Shown here: positions 50,457 through 59,713 of the stretch, one piece after another
Position numbering within the stretch: position 1 is the first letter of the stretch
Layout of the letters: each line of letters opens with the position of its first letter
DNA from: Ralstonia sp. RRA
Lineage (GTDB): Bacteria; Pseudomonadota; Gammaproteobacteria; Burkholderiales; Burkholderiaceae
Assembly: GCF_037023145.1 (NCBI RefSeq)
Contig: NZ_CP146091.1
Location: 2,976,001-3,040,000 of the forward strand
Direction: 5' to 3'
DNA length: 64,000 nt
Program-made: the position numbers and the translations under genes
Notes under the pieces: model-generated
The model's database searches: none
What the model was told of the DNA's origin: nothing
Seen by the model: the letters and a program-made list of their open reading frames with translations, nothing else

Positions 50457-50618
50457 CGCCCCGCCCTTCGTTCTTGAAAGGAGCCGCGCACATCACGCGG
50501 CTTCTGTGTCTCAAAAACGCTCAAAGCTGCTGTAAACACCCCGATTTGGTTTGCCAGGCCAGCCCGTTTCGCTATGATGCCCGCAATTCAAATGTTAATT
50601 TCTTCGGGGGGAAGAGCC

Positions 50619-51788
50619 ATGCAGGCACGCAGCATCACGCGTCGGCTGGCGGCGTTCGTAGTCAGCGCCATCGGCATCACAACAATGGCAGCCGCAAGTA
50701 CGGCACAGGCAGAAACCGGCGTCACCAACGACACCATCATCGTCGGCCAATCCGTGCCGATGAGCGGCCCAGCCGCCCAGCTTGGGCAGCAGTTGAACCG
50801 CGGTGCCAAGCTGTACTTCAACGCCGTCAACGCGGCGGGCGGCGTCAACGGCCGCAAGATCGAGCTGAAGGTGCTCGACGACTTCTATGAACCCGACGCC
50901 GCCGCGCGCAATACCAAGACGCTGATCGACGACACCAAGGTCTTCGCCCTGTTCGGCTACGTCGGTACGCCGACCAGCCTGGCTGCGCTCAAGCTGGCCA
51001 CGCCCGCAGGCGTGCCGTTCTTCGCGCCCTACTCCGGTGCGATGGCGCTGCGTGAGCCGTTTGCGCGCAACGTGTTCCACGTGCGTGCCAGCTACAACGA
51101 CGAGACCGCCGCCATCGTCCAGCAGATCCACACGACCGGTCTCAAGCGCATTGCCGTGGTCTACAACGACGATGCCTACGGCAAGGCCGGCATCGAGGGC
51201 GTACAACGCGCACTGAAGCTGCCCGCCGGACAGGGCGTGGCGCTGGTCGCGCAAGCCACCGTGGCGCGCAACACCACGGACGTGAAGGCGGCCATCAGCA
51301 CCGTGCTGGCGCAAAAGCCGGACGCCATCGTCGCCATCAGTGCGTATCAGACCGTGGCCGCGCTCGTGAAGGGTGCGCAGGAACAGGGCTATGCGGGCCA
51401 GTTCTACAACGTGTCGTTTGTGGGCACCAAGGCTCTGGCCGACACACTGGGCAAGGCCGGCGGCGGCGTGGTCATCTCGCAGGTGATGCCGTATCCGTAT
51501 AGCGGAGCGTCGCCGGTGGTGCGCGATTACCAGAAGCTGCTCAAGGCCGAGGGCATTACCGATTTCGACTACGGCAGCATCGAGGGCTATGTCGCCGCAC
51601 GCGTGTTTGTGGAAGGCCTCAAGCGCGCAGGGCGCGACCTCACGCGCGAGAAGTTCATCGGCGCGCTGGAGTCGATGGGCAACTACGATGTGGGCGGGTT
51701 CAACGTCAACTTCTCGCCGAGCAACCATGTCGGGTCGAAGTTCGTCGAGATGACGATCATCAATTCGAGTGGGCAGGTGATTCGCTGA
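50619..51788 (+). CDS. Periplasmic branched-chain amino-acid-type ABC substrate-binding protein
   Basis: 389-residue LivJ/type-1 periplasmic binding protein. Signal peptide about 1-31 (ending ASTAQA before ETGV). The mature start TIIVGQSVPMSGPAAQLGQQ and the GYVGTPTSLAALKLATPAGVPFFAPYSGAM segment are typical. No permease or ATPase gene lies nearby, so it is an orphan that must work with a transporter elsewhere or act as a sensor ligand binder. A terminator follows. Confidence 0.92.
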   Translation: MQARSITRRLAAFVVSAIGITTMAAASTAQAETGVTNDTIIVGQSVPMSGPAAQLGQQLNRGAKLYFNAVNAAGGVNGRKIELKVLDDFYEPDAAARNTKTLIDDTKVFALFGYVGTPTSLAALKLATPAGVPFFAPYSGAMALREPFARNVFHVRASYNDETAAIVQQIHTTGLKRIAVVYNDDAYGKAGIEGVQRALKLPAGQGVALVAQATVARNTTDVKAAISTVLAQKPDAIVAISAYQTVAALVKGAQEQGYAGQFYNVSFVGTKALADTLGKAGGGVVISQVMPYPYSGASPVVRDYQKLLKAEGITDFDYGSIEGYVAARVFVEGLKRAGRDLTREKFIGALESMGNYDVGGFNVNFSPSNHVGSKFVEMTIINSSGQVIR

Positions 51789-51814
51789 GCGGGCATCCAC
51801 ATCGCCAAAAAGAA

Positions 51815-51840
51815 ACCGGGCCGCGTGCCCGGTTTTTTTG
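51815..51840 (+). terminator. Intrinsic terminator of the binding-protein gene
   Basis: AACCGGGC-CGCGT-GCCCGGTT followed by T5. Confidence 0.92.
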
Positions 51841-51900
51841 TGCGTGCGTGAGGCGCTGCGTCCCGAACGCCACGGTGTGAGACGCGCACTTGGTGCTCGC

Positions 51901-52134
51901 AGACTCAGGTTCGGCTTTCGGGGAGTCGCGCCTGAGTCTCCAAGACTCGCCGTCGACTCTTGGAGACCCGATGGGTGACTCTCGGAGAGGCGTGCTTGGG
52001 TCTCAAAGACTCGCGGTTGGCTCTCGGAGACCCGATAGTTGGCTCTCGGAGTGCCGTGCTTGGGTCTGAAAGACTTGCGATTGGCTCTCGGAGACTCGAT
52101 GGGTGGCTCTTGGAGAGGCGTGATCGGGTCTCGA
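51901..52134. repeat. Tandem repeat array (64-bp units of three ~21-bp sub-repeats)
   Basis: Three contiguous 64-bp units lie at 51943-52006, 52007-52070 and 52071-52134, preceded by a shortened, diverged unit (51901-51942) and followed by a partial sub-repeat at 52135. Each unit consists of three related 21-22-bp pieces starting AGACTC, AGACCC or AG(A/T)G and ending near GGCTCTCGG or GGGTCT. The units are 80-90% alike. The period is not a multiple of three, so a repeated protein is unlikely. GANTC sequences occur about ten times within the array. Confidence 0.85.
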
Positions 52135-52175
52135 AGACTCACCGTAGGTTGGTTGGGCCTCACGGTTTGGTGTTG

Positions 52176-52382
52176 GTGGTCCACCTCCGTTTCGTCCCCT
52201 GCCGGGGCCGACTCACTTTCTTTGTCTTGCCAAAGAAAGTAAGCAAAGAAAGGCGCGCCCGAGATGGCGAAAGACTCCTTGAATTTCTGTCGCAGGGAGG
52301 GGAAGGGAAAAACTCGCTTCGCTCAAACAGTTTCCCTTCCTTTTTCCTCCCTGCAACAGAAATTCAAGGCGCCATCTAGGGC
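52176..52382 (+). repeat. Palindromic intergenic element, left copy of an inverted pair
   Basis: 207-bp arm whose near-exact reverse complement is at 52552-52759. In order it holds CCCCTGCCGGGG, a 10-bp stem ACTTTCTTTG/CAAAGAAAGT (52215-52240), an outer stem at 52257-52269 with 52370-52382 (12 of 13 paired), and a 24-bp stem at 52277-52300 with 52346-52369 (one mismatch), capped by a loop containing CTCGCTTCGCTC. It contains no convincing gene; small frames here look like repeat translation. Confidence 0.85.
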
Positions 52383-52551
52383 AAGGTACGGCCACACCAT
52401 CGGAGCACAAACGCAGTAGTGGGTACGCGGCAAGACGCGAAGCTAAGCCTGCAAAAGCAGTCGAGGATCGCGAGCGAAGCGAAGCAGCACACAGCAACAA
52501 ACAAGAGCCTGAAGGGGCATGCACACCAACGGTTTGGCCGTTGACGTTCCT
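52383..52551. other. Spacer between the two inverted element copies
   Basis: 169 bp without a gene. It has a small stem AACGG/CCGTT (52528-52542) and another GAGCGAAGCGAA motif like the element loops. Confidence 0.6.
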
Positions 52552-52759
52552 GCCCTTGATGGCGCCTTGGATTTTTGTAAGCGGGCGGGAAGAAGACGGG
52601 GAACTGTCTGAGCGAAGCGAGTTTTCCCCGTCTCCGCCCGGTTACAAAAATCCAAGGGGAAGTCGCCATCTCGGGCGCGCCATTCTTCTGCTTACTTTCT
52701 TTGGCAAGACAAAGAAAAGTGAGTCGTGCCCGGCAGGGTACGAAACAGGGATGGACCAC
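52552..52759 (-). repeat. Palindromic intergenic element, right copy of an inverted pair
   Basis: 208-bp inverted copy of 52176-52382. Its 24-bp stem (52565-52588 with 52634-52657, one mismatch) differs from the left copy at several places, and five of those differences are base-paired changes on both sides of the stem. The outer stem is 52552-52564 with 52664-52676, and the ACTTTCTTTG stem is at 52694-52720. It ends about 22 bp from the argE stop and may act as its terminator. Confidence 0.85.
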
Positions 52760-52780
52760 AAGCAAGAAAAACCATCCCCC

Positions 52781-53974
52781 TCAAGCCAACTGCAACTGCG
52801 GCTGCCTTTGCGCCAGCCGCCGCATGAACGCCTCGCACTGCGCGATCTGCGTCAGTTCGATGTACTCGTTGGGCTTGTGCGCCTGTTCGATATTGCCGGG
52901 GCCGCACACCACCGTTGGGATGCCGGCGCGTGAGAACAGGCCCGCCTCGGTGCCGTAGTCGACCTTGCCGGGCACAGCACCACGGCTGTCGGCCAGTGCT
53001 TGCGCCAGCGTCACCAGTTCATGCGAAGGCGCGATCGATAGGCCGGGCGTGTTGGCTTTGATGGCGAAGCTGATGTCGGCGTCACTGGCGATGCGGCGCA
53101 TCTGCGGCAGCAGCGTGTCGTGGGCGTAGCGCTCGACTTCGCTAAAGAGCTGGTCCGGATCGGTGCCGGGCAGATAGCGGAAGTCGAAGGTGAATTCGCA
53201 ATCGCGCGGCACCACATTGGTAGCGATACCGCCCTTGATCGTGCCGGTATTGAGCGTGGTATGCGGGACGACAAAGGCACCGTCGCGTGCCTCCTCCGCT
53301 TCCAGTCGCGCGGCAATGGTGCGCAGATGCGCGATCAGCAGCGCAGCAAATTCGATGGCATTCACGCCCTGTGGCGTCAGCGCCGAGTGCGCTTCCTTGC
53401 CGCGCACGCAGCAGCGATATTCGCGCTTGCCCTTGTGCGCGACGATGGCGCGCATCGAGGTGGGTTCGCCGACGATGCAGCCGGCAGGCCTGATGCCGTT
53501 GGCCTCCAGGTCGCGCAGCAGGCCGCGCACGCCCACGCAGCCGATCTCTTCATCATACGAGAGCGAGAGATGGAAGCTGGCATCACCCTCCGCCGCCATG
53601 AAGTCCGGCACATGCGCAAGCGCAACGGCAATGAAGCTCTTCATGTCGGCAGTGCCGCGCCCGTACAGACGGCCATCGCGCAGTTGCGCGTCGAAGGGGT
53701 TGGTCTCCCACGGCTGGCCGTCCACAGGGACGACGTCGGTATGGCCGGAGAGCACCAGCCCCGGTTTGCGCCCCGGTGAGAGCGTGGCGAACAGGTTGGC
53801 CTTGCCGCCGGTCGCGTCGTACGTCAGGCGGCACTCGGCACCTTGGGCGCGCAGGCGGTCGCGCACCCATTCGATCAGGCCGAGGTTGGAGTTGCGGCTG
53901 ACGGTGTCAAACGCCACCAGCGTACGGATCAGTTGCAGAACCTCATCGGACGGCTGCTGGATGGCGATGGACAT
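52781..53974 (-). CDS. argE: Acetylornithine deacetylase ArgE (M20 family)
   Basis: Metal-dependent deacylase predicted to release acetate from N-acetylornithine. 397 residues. Metal and catalytic motifs are LSGHTDVVPVDG (His and catalytic Asp), YGRGTADMKS (bridging Asp) and the SYDEEIGCVG glutamate pair. It is the last gene of the dpp operon, 31 bp after the second ATPase gene. Because argJ is also present, its role may be in scavenging N-acyl amino acids brought in by the transporter rather than in synthesis. Confidence 0.92.
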   Translation of the reverse strand: MSIAIQQPSDEVLQLIRTLVAFDTVSRNSNLGLIEWVRDRLRAQGAECRLTYDATGGKANLFATLSPGRKPGLVLSGHTDVVPVDGQPWETNPFDAQLRDGRLYGRGTADMKSFIAVALAHVPDFMAAEGDASFHLSLSYDEEIGCVGVRGLLRDLEANGIRPAGCIVGEPTSMRAIVAHKGKREYRCCVRGKEAHSALTPQGVNAIEFAALLIAHLRTIAARLEAEEARDGAFVVPHTTLNTGTIKGGIATNVVPRDCEFTFDFRYLPGTDPDQLFSEVERYAHDTLLPQMRRIASDADISFAIKANTPGLSIAPSHELVTLAQALADSRGAVPGKVDYGTEAGLFSRAGIPTVVCGPGNIEQAHKPNEYIELTQIAQCEAFMRRLAQRQPQLQLA

Positions 53975-54005
53975 GGTGGTGAGCGCGCGATTTGGGCTGG
54001 ATCGT

Positions 54006-55073
54006 TCAGGCTTGATCGTTCAGATGGCAGGCTGAAAACCGCAGTGGTGCAATCTCCTTGAGCACCGGTTGCTCGGTCTTGCAGCGCGGCATGGCATGCG
54101 GGCAGCGCGGGTGGAAATGGCAGCCGGTGGGCGGATGCAGCGGCGAGGGAATCTCGCCCGAGATCGCCACGTAGGTCTTCTTGCGAACCTCCAGTTTAGG
54201 CGCTTCGGCCAGCAGCGCCTGCGTGTACGGATGATTGGGCGACGCGAAAATCGCTTCGGTGGGCGCGGACTCCACCACCCGGCCGAGATACATGATGACC
54301 ACGCGGTCACTCACGTGCTTGACCACGCCCAGGTCATGGCTGATGAACAGGTACGTGAGGTTCAGTTGCTCGCGCAGGCGGATGAACAGGTTCAGCACCT
54401 GCGCCTGGATCGACACGTCCAGTGCGGCCACCGATTCATCGCAAACGAGAAATTCCGGCTTGACCGCCAACGCCCGCGCAATGCCGATGCGCGCCCGCTG
54501 TCCGCCCGAGAACTGATGCGGAAAGCGCCGCATGAGGCTTGGGTCCAGGCCGACGCGCGTGAGCATGTCAGCCACGTAATCGCGCTGCGCGGTTGCTTCA
54601 ACCATGCCATGCACGACCGGCGCCTCGCCCACGATGTCCTGCACGCGCATGCGCGGGTTGAGCGACGCGTACGGGTCCTGAAAGATCATCTGGATGGCGA
54701 GTTGCTTTTCACGGCGGCGCTCGGACGGCAGGCGGTCGAGATCGACACCCTTCCACAGGCGCGTGCCGGCGGTTGGCTTGTGCAGACCAACCGCCAGTCG
54801 GCCGAGCGTGGATTTTCCACAACCCGACTCCCCCACCAGCCCGACCACCTCGCCCGCAGCGATATCCAGGTCGACATGGTCCACCGCGTGTACCACCTCT
54901 TCCGTCAGGCCCGCGCCGAACCAGTTGGCGATGCGCGAGGAGATATCCAACCCCTTCACGAAGCGCTTGGACATGCCCTGCAACGACAGGATCGGCACCG
55001 CCAATTCGCTGGACGTTGACCCGGTGGCCCCGGTGACAGCCATGGCATCTTGCTCGGGATGCATCGCGGTCAT
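54006..55073 (-). CDS. dppF: Dipeptide/oligopeptide ABC transporter ATPase (DppF type)
   Basis: Second ATPase of the peptide importer. The ATG at 55073 overlaps the dppD stop as ATGA and gives 355 residues. Walker A GESGCGKST, the signature SGGQRARIGIARAL and Walker B FLVCDESVAALD are present, and a C-terminal oligopeptide-type region (CHFHPRCPHAMPRC) carries the cysteines seen in Opp/Dpp ATPases. The N-terminus has a ~30-residue Ala/Ser-rich lead before the ATPase domain. Confidence 0.93.
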   Translation of the reverse strand: MTAMHPEQDAMAVTGATGSTSSELAVPILSLQGMSKRFVKGLDISSRIANWFGAGLTEEVVHAVDHVDLDIAAGEVVGLVGESGCGKSTLGRLAVGLHKPTAGTRLWKGVDLDRLPSERRREKQLAIQMIFQDPYASLNPRMRVQDIVGEAPVVHGMVEATAQRDYVADMLTRVGLDPSLMRRFPHQFSGGQRARIGIARALAVKPEFLVCDESVAALDVSIQAQVLNLFIRLREQLNLTYLFISHDLGVVKHVSDRVVIMYLGRVVESAPTEAIFASPNHPYTQALLAEAPKLEVRKKTYVAISGEIPSPLHPPTGCHFHPRCPHAMPRCKTEQPVLKEIAPLRFSACHLNDQA

Positions 55074-56098
55074 GCGGCAGTCTCCTCGGGGCCTGGGGTT
55101 GGTTGATCGGTGACGGGATGGAAGCAACGCAGTGCGCGACCGTCGTCGAGCGCCTCAAGCGTCGGCGCCTGCTTGCAGACCTCGGTGGCAAACGCGCAGC
55201 GCTCTCGGAAGGCACAGCCGCTGGGCAACGCCAGCAGCGATGGCGTCATGCCCGGAATCTGCCGCAGCGGCGCACCACGTGGATTGCGCGACGGCGCCGA
55301 GGCAATCAAGCCGAACGTGTACGGATGGCGCGGCGCCTCCAGCACCTGCTGCACGCTGCCCTGCTCGACGATGCGGCCGGCATACATGACGCACACGCTG
55401 TCCGCCAGGCCGGCCACCACCGACAGATCGTGCGTGATCCAGATCAGCGCGGTCCCGCTCTCGCGGCACAACGCTTGCACCTCGGCCAGGATCTGGCCCT
55501 GGATGGTCACGTCCAGCGCCGTGGTCGGCTCGTCGGCGATGATGAGATCGGGCTTGTTGAGCAACGCAATGGCAATCGCCACCCGCTGCCGCATGCCGCC
55601 CGAGAACTGGTGCGGATACGCCGTCAGCCGTTCATCCGGCGACGGGATACCGACCCTCGCCAGCGCCGTGCGCGCCATGTCGCGCGCCTGCGTTTTGCTC
55701 ACGCGCTGATGTGCCTGTACCGCCTCGATCATCTGCGTGTCGATCCGCAGGACCGGGTTCAGCGTCATCATCGGGTCCTGAAAGATCATGGCGATGCGGT
55801 TGCCGCGCATGTCGCGCATCTGCCGGGCAGACAGTGCACGTAAGTCATGCGTGACGCCGTCGCGGCCGGTCAGCTCGATGCGCCCGCCGACCACGCGGCC
55901 TGGCTCGTCGATCAGGCCCATGATGGAGTAGCCCGTCATCGACTTGCCTGAGCCCGATTCACCGACCAGGCCCATGATCTCGCCGCGGCCGACGGTAAAG
56001 GACACATCGTCCACCGCCCGCGCGATGCCACCGCGCGTGGTGAACTGCGTTTGCAGGCCCTCGACGACAAGCGTCGGTTTGCTGTTGGCAGTCGTCAT
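55070..56098 (-). CDS. dppD: Dipeptide/oligopeptide ABC transporter ATPase (DppD type)
   Basis: First ATPase of the peptide importer, 342 residues. Walker [10 protein letters not shown], signature [15 protein letters not shown], Walker [13 protein letters not shown], and the C-terminal [14 protein letters not shown] region. It overlaps dppC upstream and dppF downstream, each as ATGA. Confidence 0.94.
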   Translation of the reverse strand: MTTANSKPTLVVEGLQTQFTTRGGIARAVDDVSFTVGRGEIMGLVGESGSGKSMTGYSIMGLIDEPGRVVGGRIELTGRDGVTHDLRALSARQMRDMRGNRIAMIFQDPMMTLNPVLRIDTQMIEAVQAHQRVSKTQARDMARTALARVGIPSPDERLTAYPHQFSGGMRQRVAIAIALLNKPDLIIADEPTTALDVTIQGQILAEVQALCRESGTALIWITHDLSVVAGLADSVCVMYAGRIVEQGSVQQVLEAPRHPYTFGLIASAPSRNPRGAPLRQIPGMTPSLLALPSGCAFRERCAFATEVCKQAPTLEALDDGRALRCFHPVTDQPTPGPEETAA

Positions 56099-57009
56099 AG
56101 GGTCTGCAGGCGCGGGTTGAGCACGTCGCGGAGCTGGTCGGACACCAGGTTCATCGACACGATGGTCACGAGCAGCGCCAGCCCGGGGAAGAAACTGATC
56201 CAGTATTTGCCCGACAGCATGTATTGGAAACCGTTGGCGATCAGCAGACCCAGCGAGGGCTCCGTAATCGGCACGCCAAGCCCCAGGAATGACAGCGTCG
56301 CCTCCAGCGTGATCGCCGAGGCCACCTGCAGCGCGGCAATCACGATCAACGGCGGCAGACAGTTCGGCAGCAGGTGGCGGAACATGATGCGCGACGGCGG
56401 CAGGCCCAGCACCTGCGCGGCCTCGATGTACTCGCGTCGGCGCTCGACCAGCGCGGCGCTACGCGTGGTGCGCGCGTAGTACGCCCACTGCACCGCCACC
56501 AGCGCGATCACGATATTGGTGATGCCCGGCTTGAGCAGCGCGAGCAGAATCAGCGCCAGCAAGATCGGTGGAAACGAGAGCTGCAGATCGGCCACGCGCA
56601 TGATGAGCGATTCAATGCGACCGCCCGCAAAACCGGCGATCAGCCCGAGCGTCGTACCCAGCACCAGTGCGAACACCGTGCTCACCACACCCACGCCCAC
56701 GCTGATACGCAGGCCGTAGAGGATGGCGGAAAGAATATCGCGGCCCTGGTCATCCGAGCCGAGCAGGAAGGTCATGCCATCGGAGGCCTTCTCTCCGGGC
56801 GCGAGCCGCGAATCGAGCACGTCCAGCTTGGCAAGGTCATACGGGTTCTGCGGCGCGATCCACGACGCAAAGATCGCTAGCAGGATGATGATGGCCAGCA
56901 CGATCACGCCGATCACGGCGATGCGGCTGGCGCAGAACTGACGCACGAAGCGGCGCAGCGGCGTTTCTTCGGCGGCCGGTTTGGTGGCGGGAGTAGCAGA
57001 AGTCGTCAT
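56095..57009 (-). CDS. dppC: Peptide ABC transporter permease (DppC type)
   Basis: Inner-membrane permease with 304 residues from the ATG at 57009 (MTTSATPATK). The first helix IAVIGVIVLAIIILLAIFASW, a core of five helices and the EAA-like loop (EAAQVLGLPPSRIMFRHLLPN) that docks with the ATPases are visible. It starts 1 bp after the dppB stop. Confidence 0.94.
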   Translation of the reverse strand: MTTSATPATKPAAEETPLRRFVRQFCASRIAVIGVIVLAIIILLAIFASWIAPQNPYDLAKLDVLDSRLAPGEKASDGMTFLLGSDDQGRDILSAILYGLRISVGVGVVSTVFALVLGTTLGLIAGFAGGRIESLIMRVADLQLSFPPILLALILLALLKPGITNIVIALVAVQWAYYARTTRSAALVERRREYIEAAQVLGLPPSRIMFRHLLPNCLPPLIVIAALQVASAITLEATLSFLGLGVPITEPSLGLLIANGFQYMLSGKYWISFFPGLALLVTIVSMNLVSDQLRDVLNPRLQTL

Positions 57010-57010
57010 G

Positions 57011-57988
57011 TCAGCCCCGGCTTTCAGACAAGCGCACGCGCGGGTCGAGCACGCCATAGACGAGATCGACCACCAGGTTGATGAGGATGAACAGCGTCAC
57101 GATCACCAGCAGGTAGGCGACGATCACCGGGCGATCAAGCAGTTGGATCGAATCAATGATGAGCTTGCCCATGCCCGGCCACGCATAGATCGACTCGGTC
57201 ACGATCGAGAACGCGATGACGGAGCCGAACTGCAGCCCCACGACCGTCACGATCGGGATCAGGATGTTCTTGAGCACGTGCACACCGACGATGCGCGTGT
57301 TCGACAGGCCCTTCGCACGCGCGAACTTCACGTAGTCCTGCAGCATCGCCTCCTGTGTACCCGCGCGCGTGAGGCGGATCACCATCGCGATATTCAGCAG
57401 CGAGAGCGTCACGCCCGGCAGGATCAGGTGGCGGATGCCGTCGAGCGTCAGGAAGCTCACCGGCACGCCCAGCAGCAGGCGCGTCTCGCCGCGCCCGTTG
57501 GACGGCAGCCAGCCGAGCTGCACCGCAAACACCATGATGAGCATCAGCCCGACCCAGAACGTCGGCAGCGAAAAGCCGAGAATCGAGATCGTCATGATGG
57601 TGCGGTTGGCCACGCCGTTCGGCCGCAGCCCCGCCCACAAGCCGAGCGGAATGCCCAGCACGATCGAGAGCAGGATCGCGAAGATGGCCAACTCAAGCGT
57701 CGCCGGCATGCGCTCGAAGATCAGTTTGAGCGCAGGCGTGCCGTGCGCGAACGACACCCCCAGGTTGCCCTGCAGTGCGCCTTTCAGGAAGTACAGGTAT
57801 TGCTCCCACAGCGGCTTGTCGAGCCCCAGCGCGGCAATCGTGCGCGCAATGTCCTGCTGGTCAGCCTGCGGGTTGATGAGGATGTCAACCGGGTTGCCAA
57901 TGGCGTACACGCCCAGAAACACCAGAATCGACATCACCAACAGCACCGCCACGGATTCCAGCAACCTTCGGATCAGGAACACCAGCAT
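57011..57988 (-). CDS. dppB: Peptide ABC transporter permease (DppB type)
   Basis: Inner-membrane permease, 325 residues. The start MLVFLIRRLLESVAVLLV is characteristic, as is the loop QDYVKFARAKGLSNTRIVGVHVLKN; six hydrophobic segments are visible. It follows dppA after 27 bp. Confidence 0.95.
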   Translation of the reverse strand: MLVFLIRRLLESVAVLLVMSILVFLGVYAIGNPVDILINPQADQQDIARTIAALGLDKPLWEQYLYFLKGALQGNLGVSFAHGTPALKLIFERMPATLELAIFAILLSIVLGIPLGLWAGLRPNGVANRTIMTISILGFSLPTFWVGLMLIMVFAVQLGWLPSNGRGETRLLLGVPVSFLTLDGIRHLILPGVTLSLLNIAMVIRLTRAGTQEAMLQDYVKFARAKGLSNTRIVGVHVLKNILIPIVTVVGLQFGSVIAFSIVTESIYAWPGMGKLIIDSIQLLDRPVIVAYLLVIVTLFILINLVVDLVYGVLDPRVRLSESRG

Positions 57989-58015
57989 CTGAGGCTCGCT
58001 TCAGTGGAGAGAGGG

Positions 58016-59599
58016 TTATTGCGGCTTGAAGCCGTGCGCGTACGTGCGCTCATCCGTGCGCGGCGTGTAGCTGATGCCCTTGCGCGTCGCCCACGTCGTC
58101 ACCTGGAAGTGAACCGGGATGATGCCACCGTCATCCACCACGATGGCCGTCGCTTCCTGCAGCAGCTTGGAGCGCTCACCATCGTCCATCGTATAGAGCG
58201 CTTTTGTCAGCACGGCGTCCATCTTCGGATTGCAGTACTGGCCCCAGTTGACCGTGCCGAAGCCGGTCTTGGAATCCTCGCACGCCACCAGTGCCCGCAG
58301 CGGCGAGCTGACTTCGCCCGTCTGCGCACCCCATCCCACCAAGCCGAATGAATATTCGTGATGGCCGCCCTTGGCCGCGTGGGTCGCCATCGGCGCCGCT
58401 TCCACGCGCGTCGCGATGCCCACGCGTGTGAGGTTTTGCGCGATGGTCTGCGCGATCTTCTCGTCGTTCACGTAGCGGTTGTTGGGCGTGTGCAGCGTGA
58501 CACCGAAGCCATCGGGGTAGCCCGCCTCGGCCAGCAGCTTCTTTGCGCCGTCCGGGTCGTACTTGAGCGTCTTCAGGTTCGGGTTGTGACCGAACAGCGA
58601 CGGCGGCACGAGGTTGTTGGTGGGCTCCGACAGGCCTTCCATGATGCGGTCCTTGATGCCCTGGCGGTTGATGGCCATGCTCATCGCGCGGCGCACGCGT
58701 GGATCCTTCAGCGGGTTCTTATCGAGCGGCTTGCCGTCCTTGCTCGTCACCTCGGGCGTCGGGTCGCGCTTGTCGTCGGTGTACAGATAGATGACGCGGT
58801 GCGAGATCTTCGAGAAGAAGTTCAGCGATGCATCGCCACGCACGCGCGCAAGATCTGGTGTCGGCACGTTCTCAATGGCTTGCACATCTCCCGACAGTAA
58901 CGCTGCAATGCGCGTTGCCCCGTTCGGGATGAAGCGCAGCGTCACGTGCTCCCACGCGGGCTTCGGGCCCCAGTACTGATCGTTGCGCGCCAGCTCGACC
59001 CGATCGTCGCGCGCATAACTGACGAACTTGAACGGGCCCGTGCCGATCATGCCCTTGCCCTGTGCAAAGTCATCGCTCGACAGCCCCTGCGTCGCCTTCT
59101 TCTGCACGATGAACACCGACGTCAGATCCGACAGCATCAGCGGATACGGCTGCGACGTCGTCAGTTGGATCGTGTACTTGTCGATGATCTTCTTGTTGAG
59201 GATCGCCTTGGTGTACGTGTCGAACTTGCCGGGGCTGTTGAGAATCGTGGCCGGGCGATCGAGCGACCACGCCACATCTTCGGCGGTCAGCTCGCTGCCG
59301 TCGTGAAACTTCACGCCGGGGCGCAGCTTGAATTCCCAGGTCAGGTTGTTGACCATCTTCCACGACGCGGCCAGGCCAGGAATGATGTGGCTGTCGGCGT
59401 CCATCTTCACCAGGCACTCGAACATGTGCTCCGACACGTTGATGTTGGAGAACAGGTTGTAGAAGTGCGGGTCCATCGACGTCGGCGGCGAGCTCATGCC
59501 GATCTTCAGATCAGCAGCCCGCGCCTGCGGGCTGGCACCCGCCATCACACATCCCGCCACGCACATCGCAGCGGCCACGCGCCGCAAGGTCCGAATCAT
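58016..59599 (-). CDS. dppA: Periplasmic dipeptide/oligopeptide-binding protein (DppA type)
   Basis: Extracytoplasmic solute-binding protein, family 5. The ATG at 59599 (MIRTLRRVAA) gives 527 residues with a signal peptide about 1-29 (ending QARA before ADLKIG). The family-5 segment LTWEFKLRPGVKFHDGSELTAEDV is well preserved. It heads the operon dppABCDF-argE, so it sets the substrate, which may be short peptides or N-acylated amino acids. Confidence 0.94.
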   Translation of the reverse strand: MIRTLRRVAAAMCVAGCVMAGASPQARAADLKIGMSSPPTSMDPHFYNLFSNINVSEHMFECLVKMDADSHIIPGLAASWKMVNNLTWEFKLRPGVKFHDGSELTAEDVAWSLDRPATILNSPGKFDTYTKAILNKKIIDKYTIQLTTSQPYPLMLSDLTSVFIVQKKATQGLSSDDFAQGKGMIGTGPFKFVSYARDDRVELARNDQYWGPKPAWEHVTLRFIPNGATRIAALLSGDVQAIENVPTPDLARVRGDASLNFFSKISHRVIYLYTDDKRDPTPEVTSKDGKPLDKNPLKDPRVRRAMSMAINRQGIKDRIMEGLSEPTNNLVPPSLFGHNPNLKTLKYDPDGAKKLLAEAGYPDGFGVTLHTPNNRYVNDEKIAQTIAQNLTRVGIATRVEAAPMATHAAKGGHHEYSFGLVGWGAQTGEVSSPLRALVACEDSKTGFGTVNWGQYCNPKMDAVLTKALYTMDDGERSKLLQEATAIVVDDGGIIPVHFQVTTWATRKGISYTPRTDERTYAHGFKPQ

Positions 59600-59683
59600 G
59601 GTCACGGCTCTACTCCCCAAGAAGGAATCGATGGATCGATTTCGCTGACGGCGCGGCGGCGCTTCTGAAGAACGCTCGCGCCG

Positions 59684-59713
59684 ACTATAACGACGCCCGC
59701 ATGCGTGCCGCAA
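59684..59713 (-). promoter_or_regulatory. Candidate dppA promoter
   Basis: TTGCGG (59708-59713) and TATAGT (59684-59689), 18 bp apart on the minus strand, giving a leader of about 80 nt. The 330-bp divergent gap 59600-59929 also holds a stem GGGCCG/CGGCCC at 59860-59875 upstream of the amidohydrolase gene and no other gene. Confidence 0.4.

Noticed and set aside
51901..52134. CRISPR array
   Set aside because: Units abut with no unique spacers and no cas genes are present.
50595..52184. 529-residue minus-strand frame beginning in the tandem array
   Set aside because: Runs antisense through the binding-protein gene; N-terminal part is a translation of the repeats.
52176..52759. Complete insertion sequence
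   Set aside because: No transposase frame and no clear target-site duplication at the outer ends; only the inverted arms are visible.
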